From assembly GCA_943326025.2 (NCBI GenBank), contig CALPRR020000054.1:1-12977 (forward strand): a stretch of 12,977 nt of DNA. The letters are read 5' to 3'. Origin of the DNA: Candidatus Kuenenia stuttgartensis. GTDB taxonomy: Bacteria; Bacteroidota; Bacteroidia; Flavobacteriales_D; Crocinitomicaceae. A program made the position numbers and the translations under genes. The notes beneath the pieces were generated by a model. It worked only from the letters and a program-made list of their open reading frames with translations, searched no databases and was not told the DNA's origin. Below are positions 1 to 6,150 of this stretch, one piece after another. Numbering within the stretch: the stretch's first letter is position 1; every line of letters starts with the position of its first letter.

Positions 1-166
1 ATTCGTCAATGCAATTATCTACCACTTCCTTTACAAGAATGTAGATACCATCATCCGCCGAAGCACCATCACCTAACTTCCCAATATACATCCCTGGACG
101 CAAACGAATGTGCTCTTTCCAATCTAGGGATCTAATATTATCTTCCGTATACTGATTTTCCGCCAT
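1..166 (-). CDS. parE: DNA topoisomerase IV subunit B (ParE), N-terminal fragment
   Basis: Only the first 55 codons are in the window; the gene continues beyond position 1. The protein would be the ATPase subunit of topoisomerase IV, which decatenates chromosomes in the cytoplasm together with ParC. The visible part begins at ATG 166-164 and reads through [18 protein letters not shown] and [19 protein letters not shown] to VDNCIDE, the N-terminal strap and first helices of a GHKL ATPase with the conserved E..DN..DE (N-box) motif. The [18 protein letters not shown] wording matches the second type IIA B subunit of Bacteroidota (ParE) rather than GyrB, which usually has a VRKRPAMYIG form; this distinction is from memory of the families. 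A promoter match lies just upstream at 191-224, giving a predicted leader of about 20 bases. No ParC gene is visible. Confidence 0.9.
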   Translation of the reverse strand, partial: MAENQYTEDNIRSLDWKEHIRLRPGMYIGKLGDGASADDGIYILVKEVVDNCIDE

Positions 167-190
167 TTAATTATCTTTTAGGAACACTAA

Positions 191-224
191 CAAAAATACT
201 ACACCTATCTTGATTTAAAACAAA
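191..224 (-). promoter_or_regulatory. Bacteroidota-type promoter for parE
   Basis: On the minus strand TTTG (224-221) is followed after 22 bases by TATTTTTG (198-191), matching the Bacteroidota primary sigma factor consensus TTTG / TAnnTTTG. The start of transcription would fall near 188, about 20 bases before the parE ATG. The spacing is at the long end of the usual range. Confidence 0.5.
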
Positions 225-395
225 GAGTTATCAAGAGTTTTGAACGATTAAATGTTGGATATTGAAGTCAAATAAATTAAAATAAACTTCCAAACAGTTA
301 ATTTTCAATTCAAAGATATATTATTTTTTGATTAAAATATAATCTTTTTTAATCTTACATTTTAATCATTTTAAATCAGTCTAAAAATATCAAAC

Positions 396-427
396 AAAAA
401 AAGAGCTTTGAAGTCAATCAAAGCTCT
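396..427 (-). terminator. Rho-independent terminator of the Pmp3-domain lipoprotein gene
   Basis: A perfect 10-bp inverted repeat (402-411 AGAGCTTTGA with 418-427 TCAAAGCTCT) encloses a six-base loop. Read on the minus strand it is followed by a run of T (A-tract 396-402 on the plus strand). It lies 23 bases beyond the stop codon of the 451-1044 gene. The rest of the 167-450 gap is AT-rich; besides the parE promoter, I see only an isolated TATCTTTG at 318-311 without a matching upstream TTG. Confidence 0.85.
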
Positions 428-450
428 AATTTAATCCGAACTATTAATTA

Positions 451-1044
451 TTATATTTTATTTAAAACAACCAATAATGCATATATAATACCCGGAACCC
501 AAATCAATAATGAAAGGATTAAACAAATTAAAACTTTTGTTACATCCCAGTCAGTTGCCAATCCTACAGCTAAAAAAGGCATTAAAAAACATAGAATTAA
601 TAATAGAATATCCATATCACTCATAGAGCTATTATTTTTCACTGCTTTTTTAAATTCTAGTTTCGCTTTTCTATGTTCGAATTTTGTGTCTATATTGTTA
701 ACTTTCTTTGATTCTGAAATCGTTCCAACTGCAACATCATTAGTCAATGATTTTTCTTCTTTCAACGAAACATTTTCATTCAAATCAATGGCATCAATCG
801 CTTCTGCCTTGAACGTTTCATTCTCATTTAACGCAACTTCACCAATTTCGTTTTTCGTAAAAACCTCATCAACTTCTTCTACTTTTTTTACTTCACTAAC
901 TGAAACTTCTGTCTCTGATGTTGAATGACTGTTGTTCCATTTCACATGAAAACCTGAATTATGTAATCTTCTTTCAACAGTACAAGACGTTAAAATAAAT
1001 GTTGCTGCCAAAACAATAAATGAAATCTGCTTAATTTTTCTCAT
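451..1044 (-). CDS. Lipoprotein with C-terminal Pmp3/YqaE membrane domain
   Basis: This 197-residue protein starts with a lipoprotein signal peptide: basic MRKIK, a hydrophobic stretch, and the lipobox LTSC with the lipidated cysteine at residue 21. Directly after it comes RRLHNSGFHVKW, resembling a short motif (R..GYHV.W) that I remember from many Bacteroidota lipoproteins. Residues about 35-140 are acidic, low in complexity and probably disordered (many E, V, N, S, K). Residues about 145-195 form two hydrophobic helices in the arrangement of Pmp3/YqaE proteolipids (LLLILCFLMPFLAVGL, then the turn, LICLILSLLIWVPGIIYAL). Pmp3 family proteins are small membrane proteins linked in yeast, plants and some bacteria to membrane potential and stress; the role here is inferred only from that. 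The gene stands alone with its own terminator. The domain call is confident, the function is not. Confidence 0.8.
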   Translation of the reverse strand: MRKIKQISFIVLAATFILTSCTVERRLHNSGFHVKWNNSHSTSETEVSVSEVKKVEEVDEVFTKNEIGEVALNENETFKAEAIDAIDLNENVSLKEEKSLTNDVAVGTISESKKVNNIDTKFEHRKAKLEFKKAVKNNSSMSDMDILLLILCFLMPFLAVGLATDWDVTKVLICLILSLLIWVPGIIYALLVVLNKI

Positions 1045-1240
1045 ATTTTTTTTTGTTAATTACTATAATTTCAAAGGATACTAGCATTAGTATTTAGTAA
1101 AATTGTCCTTTAATTTTTCAATAAATATAAACATTATTAAAAATGAAAAGTTATATTTTTCTACTATTTTGTTGTATTAATCAGAGAAATATAGAAACAA
1201 TTGAATCTCAGTAAATAAATTCTTAAAATTTTAAAACAAT

Positions 1241-2158
1241 TTATTTTACTTCATAAATAGTCCCATCTTCAACCACTTCAACATTTCCAAAAACCGTTTT
1301 AGCTTCCTTTTCATGTTCAATTCCATTTTCAAAACGAGCACTCAAATGTCCTAAAAGCAATCTACCAACCTTAGCTTTTTCTGCAATTTTCGCTGCATCA
1401 ATTGCAGTTGAATGATAAGTAGCTTTTGCACGTGACCGATCTTTTTCAAGAAAAGTCGCTTCGTGATACAATACTGTTGAATTCTCAATATAGGGAACAA
1501 CTTTTTCGTAATACATTGTATCCGAGCAATAAGCATAAGAGAATGTTTTTTTTGGATCAAGCGTATACTTTTTATGTAAATAAACTTTTCCCGTAAATTC
1601 ATCAACAACATCTTCTCCTCGCTTGAAAAATGGAATTAGTGCAATTGATAATTTATCCTGTTTAAAAAGTTCGCCTATCAATATTCGCTCTTTTTCCTTT
1701 TCTTTTATTAAAAATCCATTAGTAGGTATTCGATGTTTTAATGGAAAAGAATAAATCTCTATCAATTTATCTTCAAATAAAAGACCTGCCGATTTCCCAT
1801 CTAAGGTTTTAAATTCAATACTAAAATCTAATTTAGCACCACCTATCTCCAACTGACTTCGTATGATTTGCTCCAATCCTTCAGGACCATAAATTTTAAT
1901 CCCTTGATCTCTTCCTAGTAGATGCATTGTTGACAATAATCCAACCAATCCAAAAAAATGATCTCCATGTAAATGAGAAATAAGAATGTGCGTTATTCGC
2001 TGAAATTTAACACCAAATTTGCGCATTTGAATTTGAGTACCTTCACCACAATCAATCAAGATATGACGATTGTTACAAACTATATATTGTGAAGTTGGAT
2101 TTCGAGAAAAAGTTGGTAACGCTGCACCGGAACCTAATATAGTAACAGAAAAATCCAA
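1241..2158 (-). CDS. rnz: Ribonuclease Z (tRNA 3'-processing endonuclease)
   Basis: RNase Z cuts the 3' trailer from tRNA precursors in the cytoplasm using two zinc ions. The 305-residue length is normal for the short form. The metallo-beta-lactamase signature HLHGDH is at residues 62-67; further ligands by family alignment are His142 (LKHRIPTNGF), Asp213 (YCSDT) and His271 (GHLSARF). The HEATF and YHSTA stretches are also typical. The N-terminus (FSVTILGSGAALPT) fits the family start almost exactly, so translation must begin at the TTG at 2158-2156; no ATG is available. That TTG follows directly after the TAA stop of the STAS gene and lies in the same frame, which implies translational coupling or reinitiation. 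The gene is last in the pyrR-pyrB-STAS-rnz cluster; I see no good terminator after it. Confidence 0.93.
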   Translation of the reverse strand: MDFSVTILGSGAALPTFSRNPTSQYIVCNNRHILIDCGEGTQIQMRKFGVKFQRITHILISHLHGDHFFGLVGLLSTMHLLGRDQGIKIYGPEGLEQIIRSQLEIGGAKLDFSIEFKTLDGKSAGLLFEDKLIEIYSFPLKHRIPTNGFLIKEKEKERILIGELFKQDKLSIALIPFFKRGEDVVDEFTGKVYLHKKYTLDPKKTFSYAYCSDTMYYEKVVPYIENSTVLYHEATFLEKDRSRAKATYHSTAIDAAKIAEKAKVGRLLLGHLSARFENGIEHEKEAKTVFGNVEVVEDGTIYEVK

Positions 2159-2494
2159 TTAAAATAAACTCAAGGCAGCTTCTTCAGTATCAACAATTAT
2201 TAAATCTTTATCTAATTGTGAAATCTGAATCATTTTTAAAACACTTGGATGAAGACCACACAATACAAACTTACCGTTTGTATCTTTACACAATCTATTT
2301 CCAATTAAAATAGAACTCAAACCTGAAGAATCACAATATTTCGTTTTAGTTAAATCTAATATAATATTGTTGACACCATTTTTATTCAAAATAATTAATT
2401 CACTTTTCAGTTCCAATGAATTTGCAGCGTTTAATTTGTCAACGTTGCATTTAATCACTGCGTTTAATTTATTCTGTATCGTTTGAAAGCTCAT
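2159..2494 (-). CDS. STAS-domain protein (anti-sigma factor antagonist type)
   Basis: A single STAS domain of 111 residues. The core reads VNNIILDLTKTKYCDSSGL followed by SSILIGNRLC, with the conserved DSSGL loop at residues 55-59; in SpoIIAA-type antagonists a serine of this loop is phosphorylated by a GHKL kinase. This suggests a switch protein in the cytoplasm, with partners unknown. I chose ATG 2494 as the start rather than the in-frame TTG at 2515, because TTG 2515 is part of a promoter element (TACATTTG, 2520-2513) and would not be in that promoter's transcript. The TAA stop at 2161-2159 abuts the TTG start of rnz. Physical linkage of STAS with rnz is, as far as I recall, common in flavobacteria, so the pair may be housekeeping. 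A SiaB-type kinase lies about 4 kb away and is a possible but unproven partner. Confidence 0.85.
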   Translation of the reverse strand: MSFQTIQNKLNAVIKCNVDKLNAANSLELKSELIILNKNGVNNIILDLTKTKYCDSSGLSSILIGNRLCKDTNGKFVLCGLHPSVLKMIQISQLDKDLIIVDTEEAALSLF

Positions 2495-2512
2495 TAAATA
2501 GTGTTGTTTTTC

Positions 2513-2543
2513 CAAATGTAATAAAAAAATTATTGTCGTTCAA
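2513..2543 (-). promoter_or_regulatory. Internal promoter for STAS-rnz
   Basis: On the minus strand TTG (2543-2541), inside the last codons of pyrB, is followed after 20 bases by TACATTTG (2520-2513), a full match to TAnnTTTG. Transcription would begin near 2510, leaving a leader of roughly 16 bases before ATG 2494. It would let STAS and rnz be expressed independently of pyrimidine control. Confidence 0.55.
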
Positions 2544-3462
2544 TTTTTGAAGCTAATAAATATATAACTGCCATTCTTACAGCTACACCATTTTCGACTT
2601 GTTGAAGAATTACAGATTGTTTAGAATCAGCCACGTCACTCGTTATTTCAACACCTCTATTTATCGGTCCAGGATGCATTACAACAATTTCTTTTTCCAA
2701 CGAATCCAAAATTTCTTTTGTCAAACCAAACTGCATTGAATACTCTCTCAAAGATGGGAAATATTTTATATCCTGACGCTCTAATTGAATACGCAACATA
2801 TTTGCAACATCACACCATTCAAGAGCTGTTCTTAAATTGTGTTCAACTTTAACTCCTAATTCGTGAATGTATTTTGGAATCAAAGTTGTTGGCCCACAAA
2901 CCATAACTTCTGCCCCTAATTTTTGTAAACAGTAAATATTTGACAAAGCAACTCTTGAATGAAGAATATCTCCAACAATAACTACTTTTTTACCTTCAAC
3001 AGAACCTAATTTTTCACGAATTGTAAATGCATCTAAAAGCGCTTGAGTTGGATGTTCGTGAGTACCGTCTCCAGCATTCACTACTTTTGCATCAACTCTC
3101 TCTGAAAGAAATTTTGCTGCACCAGGATTTGGATGGCGCATTACAACCATATCAACTTTCATTGATAAAATATTATTAACTGTATCAATTAAAGTCTCCC
3201 CTTTTTTAACAGAACTACTTGCAGCACTAAAATTAACAACATCAGCAGACAATCTTTTCTCTGCCATTTCAAAAGACAAACGCGTTCTTGTTGAATTCTC
3301 AAAAAATAAATTGGCAATTGTAATATCTCTTAATGAAGGTACCTTTTTAATCGGACGGTTTATGACTTCTTTAAAACTATCAGCTGTTTTAAAAATCAAC
3401 TCTATATCTTGACGAGTAAGGTCTAATATACCCGTTAAATGATCTACACTTAAATTATCCAT
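2530..3462 (-). CDS. pyrB: Aspartate carbamoyltransferase, catalytic subunit
   Basis: PyrB condenses carbamoyl phosphate with L-aspartate to N-carbamoyl-aspartate, the committed step of de novo pyrimidine synthesis. At 310 residues it is full length. Visible motifs: the carbamoyl-phosphate loop STRTR (57-61, in FFENSTRTRLSFE), KKGETLID (86-93), RHPNPG (109-114), HPTQALLDAF (137-146) and the aspartate-domain signature HPGPINRG (263-270). The ATG at 3462-3460 overlaps the end of pyrR by 8 bases, pointing to co-transcription and coupled translation. No gene for the regulatory subunit PyrI is present next to it, so the enzyme is either unregulated by PyrI or its partner is elsewhere. The last codons carry the upstream element of the STAS promoter. 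Confidence 0.97.
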   Translation of the reverse strand: MDNLSVDHLTGILDLTRQDIELIFKTADSFKEVINRPIKKVPSLRDITIANLFFENSTRTRLSFEMAEKRLSADVVNFSAASSSVKKGETLIDTVNNILSMKVDMVVMRHPNPGAAKFLSERVDAKVVNAGDGTHEHPTQALLDAFTIREKLGSVEGKKVVIVGDILHSRVALSNIYCLQKLGAEVMVCGPTTLIPKYIHELGVKVEHNLRTALEWCDVANMLRIQLERQDIKYFPSLREYSMQFGLTKEILDSLEKEIVVMHPGPINRGVEITSDVADSKQSVILQQVENGVAVRMAVIYLLASKIERQ

Positions 3463-4003
3463 TTGCTTCTGGTGTATACAAAACTATTTTGTCTTCTCCT
3501 TCTATTTCTTTCCATTCAACTGAAACACGTTCAGAAATAAGCGTGTCAACAGCTTTCCCTATGTAATCAGCTTGAATTGGTAAATCTCTTCTAAAACGTC
3601 GATCAATCAACGTTAACAACTCCACTTTTTTAGGTCTACCAAATGCTAATAATGCATCTAATCCTGAACGAATTGTTCTTCCAGTATAAAGAACATCATC
3701 GACCAAAACAACATTTTTGTTTTCGATAACGAAATCAATATTTGTTACACTTGGTATAATTGGACGTTCTCTTCTTCTGAAATCATCTCTGTAAAAAGTG
3801 ATATCTAAATTTCCGCAAACGACCTCTTTTCCAAGGATTGCTTCTAATTGAGACTTTAAACGAGCCACAACATTAACACCTCTAGGCTGAAGACCTATAA
3901 GTACTGTTTCCGAGAAATCGTTATGTGTTTCAATGAGTTGATAGCAAAGCCTATTGAGGGTCAGTTCAAAATGTTTCGTGTTAAGAATGACTTGCTTTTC
4001 CAT
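3455..4003 (-). CDS. pyrR: Bifunctional pyr operon regulator / uracil phosphoribosyltransferase
   Basis: PyrR is a type I phosphoribosyltransferase that in Bacillus binds pyr mRNA in a UMP-dependent way to cause attenuation, and has uracil phosphoribosyltransferase activity. The 182-residue protein shows IGLQPRGV (36-43), LDITFYRDD (66-74) and the PRPP-binding motif VVLVDDVLYTGRT (98-110). I chose ATG 4003-4001 (MEKQVILN), which gives the usual family length; an upstream in-frame TTG at 4048 adds 15 unusual residues and overlaps the promoter. It heads the cluster and overlaps pyrB by 8 bases. The promoter at 4009-4041 lies so close to the ATG that no 5' leader, and hence no classical attenuator, fits in front of pyrR. 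Regulation of this operon by PyrR itself is therefore doubtful. Confidence 0.95.
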   Translation of the reverse strand: MEKQVILNTKHFELTLNRLCYQLIETHNDFSETVLIGLQPRGVNVVARLKSQLEAILGKEVVCGNLDITFYRDDFRRRERPIIPSVTNIDFVIENKNVVLVDDVLYTGRTIRSGLDALLAFGRPKKVELLTLIDRRFRRDLPIQADYIGKAVDTLISERVSVEWKEIEGEDKIVLYTPEANG

Positions 4004-4008
4004 TGATA

Positions 4009-4041
4009 CAAAGATAATAGGAATTGGAAATAGTCGAACAA
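4009..4041 (-). promoter_or_regulatory. Promoter of the pyrR-pyrB cluster, predicted leaderless
   Basis: On the minus strand TTG (4041-4039) is followed after 22 bases by TATCTTTG (4016-4009), an exact TAnnTTTG match. Only five bases (TATCA) separate this element from the pyrR ATG at 4003. With the element centred near -7, the first transcribed base would be within about 0-4 bases of the start codon. A second TTG at 4048-4046 is also present. Confidence 0.6.
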
Positions 4042-4241
4042 TTGTCAAAAAAAATATTTAACATTTTATGAACTAATATTTCAAAACCTTTTAAGCGAGT
4101 TCTTCCACTTTATAATCAATCATACGAACAGATAAAATCTTTTTTATAATTTGAATTCTAAAACTTTGTATATTCGATTCATAGTAGAAATGAAAACTTT
4201 TTTAGTAGGGAGCTTTCAATTTTTTTTTTTGGTTTTAGTTT

Positions 4242-4285
4242 ACTAATTTCGAGTAGATAACGATTTACTCGAAATTAGTTTTTTT
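4242..4285 (+). terminator. Strong hairpin with T-tract on the plus strand, no known gene in front
   Basis: A perfect 14-bp inverted repeat (4242-4255 ACTAATTTCGAGTA with 4266-4279 TACTCGAAATTAGT) extends by weaker pairs into a loop AACG and is followed by seven T (4279-4285) on the plus strand. Both flanking genes are on the minus strand; on that strand the hairpin is followed by AAACTAAAACC, not by T. It may still help end the 4308-4655 transcript, but its orientation fits a plus-strand transcript. The remainder of the 4004-4307 gap holds the pyrR promoter (4009-4041) and otherwise no supported gene. Confidence 0.7.
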
Positions 4286-4307
4286 ATCAATTTGCATTTA
4301 AGAATTA

Positions 4308-4655
4308 TTATCCGCCTTTCTTTTTCGTTTGCGAATAACCATCTTTCAAAAGCAACTCAAAAATTTTATCTTTAAAATTTCCTTGAATTAATATTTCTCC
4401 ATCCTTTGCAGTCCCTCCTACTCCACATTTGCTTTTAAGCGTTTTTCCTAAATCTTTCAAATCTTCATCATCTCCAATAAAACCTTCAATTAAAGTAACT
4501 TCTTTACCAGCTCGTTGTTTTTTATCTATTGAAACATATAACTTTTGCTGATTCTTTGGAAGTGTTTCTAACTGCTCTTCATCCTCTGACTCATAATTAA
4601 AATTCGGATTGGTTGAGTATACCACATTAATTCTATCTTTTTGTTTCTTTGCCAT
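4308..4655 (-). CDS. SUI1/YciH-family translation initiation factor-like protein
   Basis: A 115-residue protein with an acidic, probably flexible N-terminus (residues 1-37) and a C-terminal SUI1/eIF1-like domain (about 38-110). The diagnostic stretch is DKKQRAGKEVTLIEGF, then LGKTLKSKCGVGGTAKDGE and ILIQGNFKDKIFELLLKDGY. Bacterial YciH-type proteins resemble eukaryotic eIF1 and in E. coli assays influence start-codon and initiator-tRNA selection on the ribosome; the physiological role in Bacteroidota is not well established. The ATG at 4655-4653 shares one base with the TGA stop of the upstream lipoprotein gene (TGATG), so the two are probably translationally coupled. It is the last gene of the 6080-4308 operon. 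Confidence 0.9.
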   Translation of the reverse strand: MAKKQKDRINVVYSTNPNFNYESEDEEQLETLPKNQQKLYVSIDKKQRAGKEVTLIEGFIGDDEDLKDLGKTLKSKCGVGGTAKDGEILIQGNFKDKIFELLLKDGYSQTKKKGG

Positions 4656-5446
4656 CAGTTCTTTTCAATTATAGCTGTTCTTAAATCATCCGTCACAATG
4701 CCATCTGGATTTTTCCTCATTGCCAAACGTGTTTCTTTTGGAGCTCGAATATCAAAAATATATACTTTTTTGTTTAAATCATGAAGGGCCTGAACTTCAT
4801 TTTCTGAAATTCCTTTATTTTTTACAATAACACCTTCTGAAACAAATGCATTAACAGACACATATTCTTCATAGTTATTAGCCGAAAACAAAACTTTATA
4901 TCCATTGACACGAAATACATTGATCCATTCTGCATTACTTAAAAGTACAAATAAATTTACTTTTCCATTTTTAAGTCCTGAAATTTCATTCAACGCATTA
5001 ATAAAAATTATTGGATCGAGAATTTTATTTTGACATTCAGTATAATGCCGAATATCCAAAAGCATTGTTTTATTTTCAAATTTAGTAAAATCCAATTCAC
5101 TCAATTTCGCTAAATGCTCTTTATTAGACGTTTTGTATTTTATATGAGCCAATTCATTATTTGTCAAATCAAAAATACAGCCATTTCCATCTGTTTCAAT
5201 ATCTAATTTTGTATCATGAAACAACCATAAATCACCTTCGCTTGACATCTGAACATCAATTTCTACACCGTTACAACCATTTATGGAAAGCGAAAAATCA
5301 ACAGCTTCTTTAGAGTTGTCATGGTAAACTCGATTCTGTATCTTTAAACCTGTTGCGGCATGCCCAATTAATTCACCTACATATATAGCCTTGTTTTTTT
5401 TACAACTAATTAGGAGAAAAATTAAGAAAAAATATTTATATCTCAT
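4655..5446 (-). CDS. Glycerophosphodiester phosphodiesterase-like lipoprotein
   Basis: A 263-residue protein with a short lipoprotein signal peptide (lipobox LISC, Cys15), so it is expected to be anchored in a membrane on the periplasmic side. The fold call rests on the GDPD pattern: His29 in IGHAATG, Glu62 and Asp64 in NGVEIDVQMSSEGDLWLFHD, His77, and the C-terminal PDGIVTDDL stretch. GDPDs split glycerophosphodiesters to glycerol-3-phosphate and an alcohol, using a metal held by the Glu and Asp. Differences from the classical enzyme: the usual HRG is HAA, and where family members typically have E-x-K the sequence has D131-x-R133. It may belong to a divergent Bacteroidota subfamily; activity is likely but substrate unknown. 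It overlaps the upstream barrel-protein gene by 11 bases and the downstream gene by one base. Confidence 0.8.
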   Translation of the reverse strand: MRYKYFFLIFLLISCKKNKAIYVGELIGHAATGLKIQNRVYHDNSKEAVDFSLSINGCNGVEIDVQMSSEGDLWLFHDTKLDIETDGNGCIFDLTNNELAHIKYKTSNKEHLAKLSELDFTKFENKTMLLDIRHYTECQNKILDPIIFINALNEISGLKNGKVNLFVLLSNAEWINVFRVNGYKVLFSANNYEEYVSVNAFVSEGVIVKNKGISENEVQALHDLNKKVYIFDIRAPKETRLAMRKNPDGIVTDDLRTAIIEKN

Positions 5447-5927
5447 ACCTCATGCCAATAGCAATATTGTAACCAAAACAATTTACAGACTGTCGTTTAT
5501 TGAGAAGTTCACTTTGAAAAACCTCATTCATCAAACCAATTTTAGTTGATTGATAAAACTGAATTCGATTGCCAAAAATTGCTTTATACCCAATATAATA
5601 TTCATTCCAATAATGATTTTCATCAATTTTCAAACCTGATAAACTATAACTTATTTCTGGTGAAAAACAAAAATCTCCTTTTTTAAACAAACTATAAGAA
5701 ATACCTAATGTCGCTCTTGGAAAAATTCTCTTTTGAAAGACAGTTTTTATCAATCCTAATTCCAATGATGAAAAAGCATTTAACTTTTTTAATCCTTCTC
5801 TTTCATAATTCAACCCAGTAAAAACATCCATTTTAGTCAAACTAGATTGAATTGAAAAATAATTTTTTGTTTGAGAATTTACTGAATGAAAAATAAAAAT
5901 GAAAAATAATGAAAGAAAAAACCTCAT
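5436..5927 (-). CDS. Small secreted protein, probable outer-membrane beta-barrel
   Basis: I do not recognise the family with certainty. The protein is 163 residues from ATG 5927 (an in-frame TTG two codons earlier at 5933 is unlikely). It begins with a clear Sec signal peptide (MRFFLSLFFIFIFHSVNSQ). The mature part is built of alternating polar and aromatic or hydrophobic residues typical of beta-strands (for example NYFSIQSSLTKMDVFTGLNY, FPRATLGISYSLF, YNIAIGMRYEI) and ends in an aromatic-rich strand, as outer-membrane barrels often do. About eight strands would fit the length. It follows the small cysteine-rich gene by 9 bases and overlaps the GDPD lipoprotein gene by 11 bases, so it is an operon member. 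Confidence 0.65.
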   Translation of the reverse strand: MRFFLSLFFIFIFHSVNSQTKNYFSIQSSLTKMDVFTGLNYEREGLKKLNAFSSLELGLIKTVFQKRIFPRATLGISYSLFKKGDFCFSPEISYSLSGLKIDENHYWNEYYIGYKAIFGNRIQFYQSTKIGLMNEVFQSELLNKRQSVNCFGYNIAIGMRYEI

Positions 5928-5936
5928 CTTCAAAAA

Positions 5937-6080
5937 CTACAATTTAGGGCATTTCTTACAATGCACTCCTTTTTTCTTGTATTTTTTACAACACTCTTTT
6001 TTCTTTTCACAAGAACAATTAGAGCAACAATTGCTATCCAATTTGATTTGAGCTTGAATCAAGAATTTGTTTTGAATCAC
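5937..6080 (-). CDS. Small cysteine-rich, lysine-rich protein (47 residues)
   Basis: An open frame running from a GTG at 6080-6078 to TAG at 5939-5937. The product has eight cysteines in 47 residues, all in the last 30: NCCSNCSCEKKKECC, then KKYKKKGVHCKKCPKL. Lysine is equally abundant. There is no ATG in this frame; GTG is preceded by an A-rich stretch and lies about 19 bases after the predicted transcription start, which supports it, but TTG or ATT starts are possible. The paired cysteines suggest metal binding or disulfides, as in metallothionein-like peptides, but this is inference; I recall similar Cys/Lys-rich tails in other Bacteroidota small proteins without a known function. It would be the first gene of the operon leading into the barrel protein, the GDPD lipoprotein and the YciH-like protein. 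Confidence 0.55.
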   Translation of the reverse strand: MIQNKFLIQAQIKLDSNCCSNCSCEKKKECCKKYKKKGVHCKKCPKL

Positions 6081-6101
6081 TTTATTTAGATTTATTCTAA
6101 A

Positions 6102-6131
6102 CAAAGATAAAACAAAAAAGAATTAGTCAAA
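6102..6131 (-). promoter_or_regulatory. Promoter of the Cys-rich / barrel / GDPD / YciH operon
   Basis: On the minus strand TTTG (6131-6128), at the end of a T-run, is followed after 18 bases by TATCTTTG (6109-6102), an exact TAnnTTTG. Transcription would begin near 6099. It sits between the end of the SiaB-like gene (6151) and the small Cys-rich gene, and no other promoter of this quality lies ahead of the barrel-protein gene. Confidence 0.6.
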
Positions 6132-6150
6132 AAAAATAGTGATAAAAAAA

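Noticed and set aside
311..318. TATCTTTG element on the minus strand 145 bases before parE
   Set aside because: No TTG at the right distance upstream, and a complete promoter lies closer to the gene.
1072..1080. TATCCTTTG ahead of the Pmp3-domain lipoprotein gene as a promoter
   Set aside because: It has three bases between TA and TTTG instead of two and lacks a suitably placed TTG upstream.
1143..1214. Plus-strand 23-codon frame starting MKSYIFLLFCC, resembling a signal peptide
   Set aside because: Very short, no promoter match, and lies in an AT-rich gap between two minus-strand genes; hydrophobic short frames arise easily in T-rich DNA.
1213..1246. Inverted repeat AAATAAATT / AATTTATTT at the end of rnz as a terminator
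   Set aside because: The stem is entirely A-T with a 16-base loop and includes the stop codon; too weak for a terminator.
4091..4201. Minus-strand open frame of 36 codons ending YKVEELA in the gap before pyrR
   Set aside because: Its only ATG leaves 10 residues, and there is no promoter, no family resemblance and no operon context.
4190..4246. Plus-strand 18-codon frame MKTFLVGSFQFFFLVLVY
   Set aside because: Codes mostly from a poly-T tract and ends inside the hairpin; kept only as a remark under the orphan terminator.
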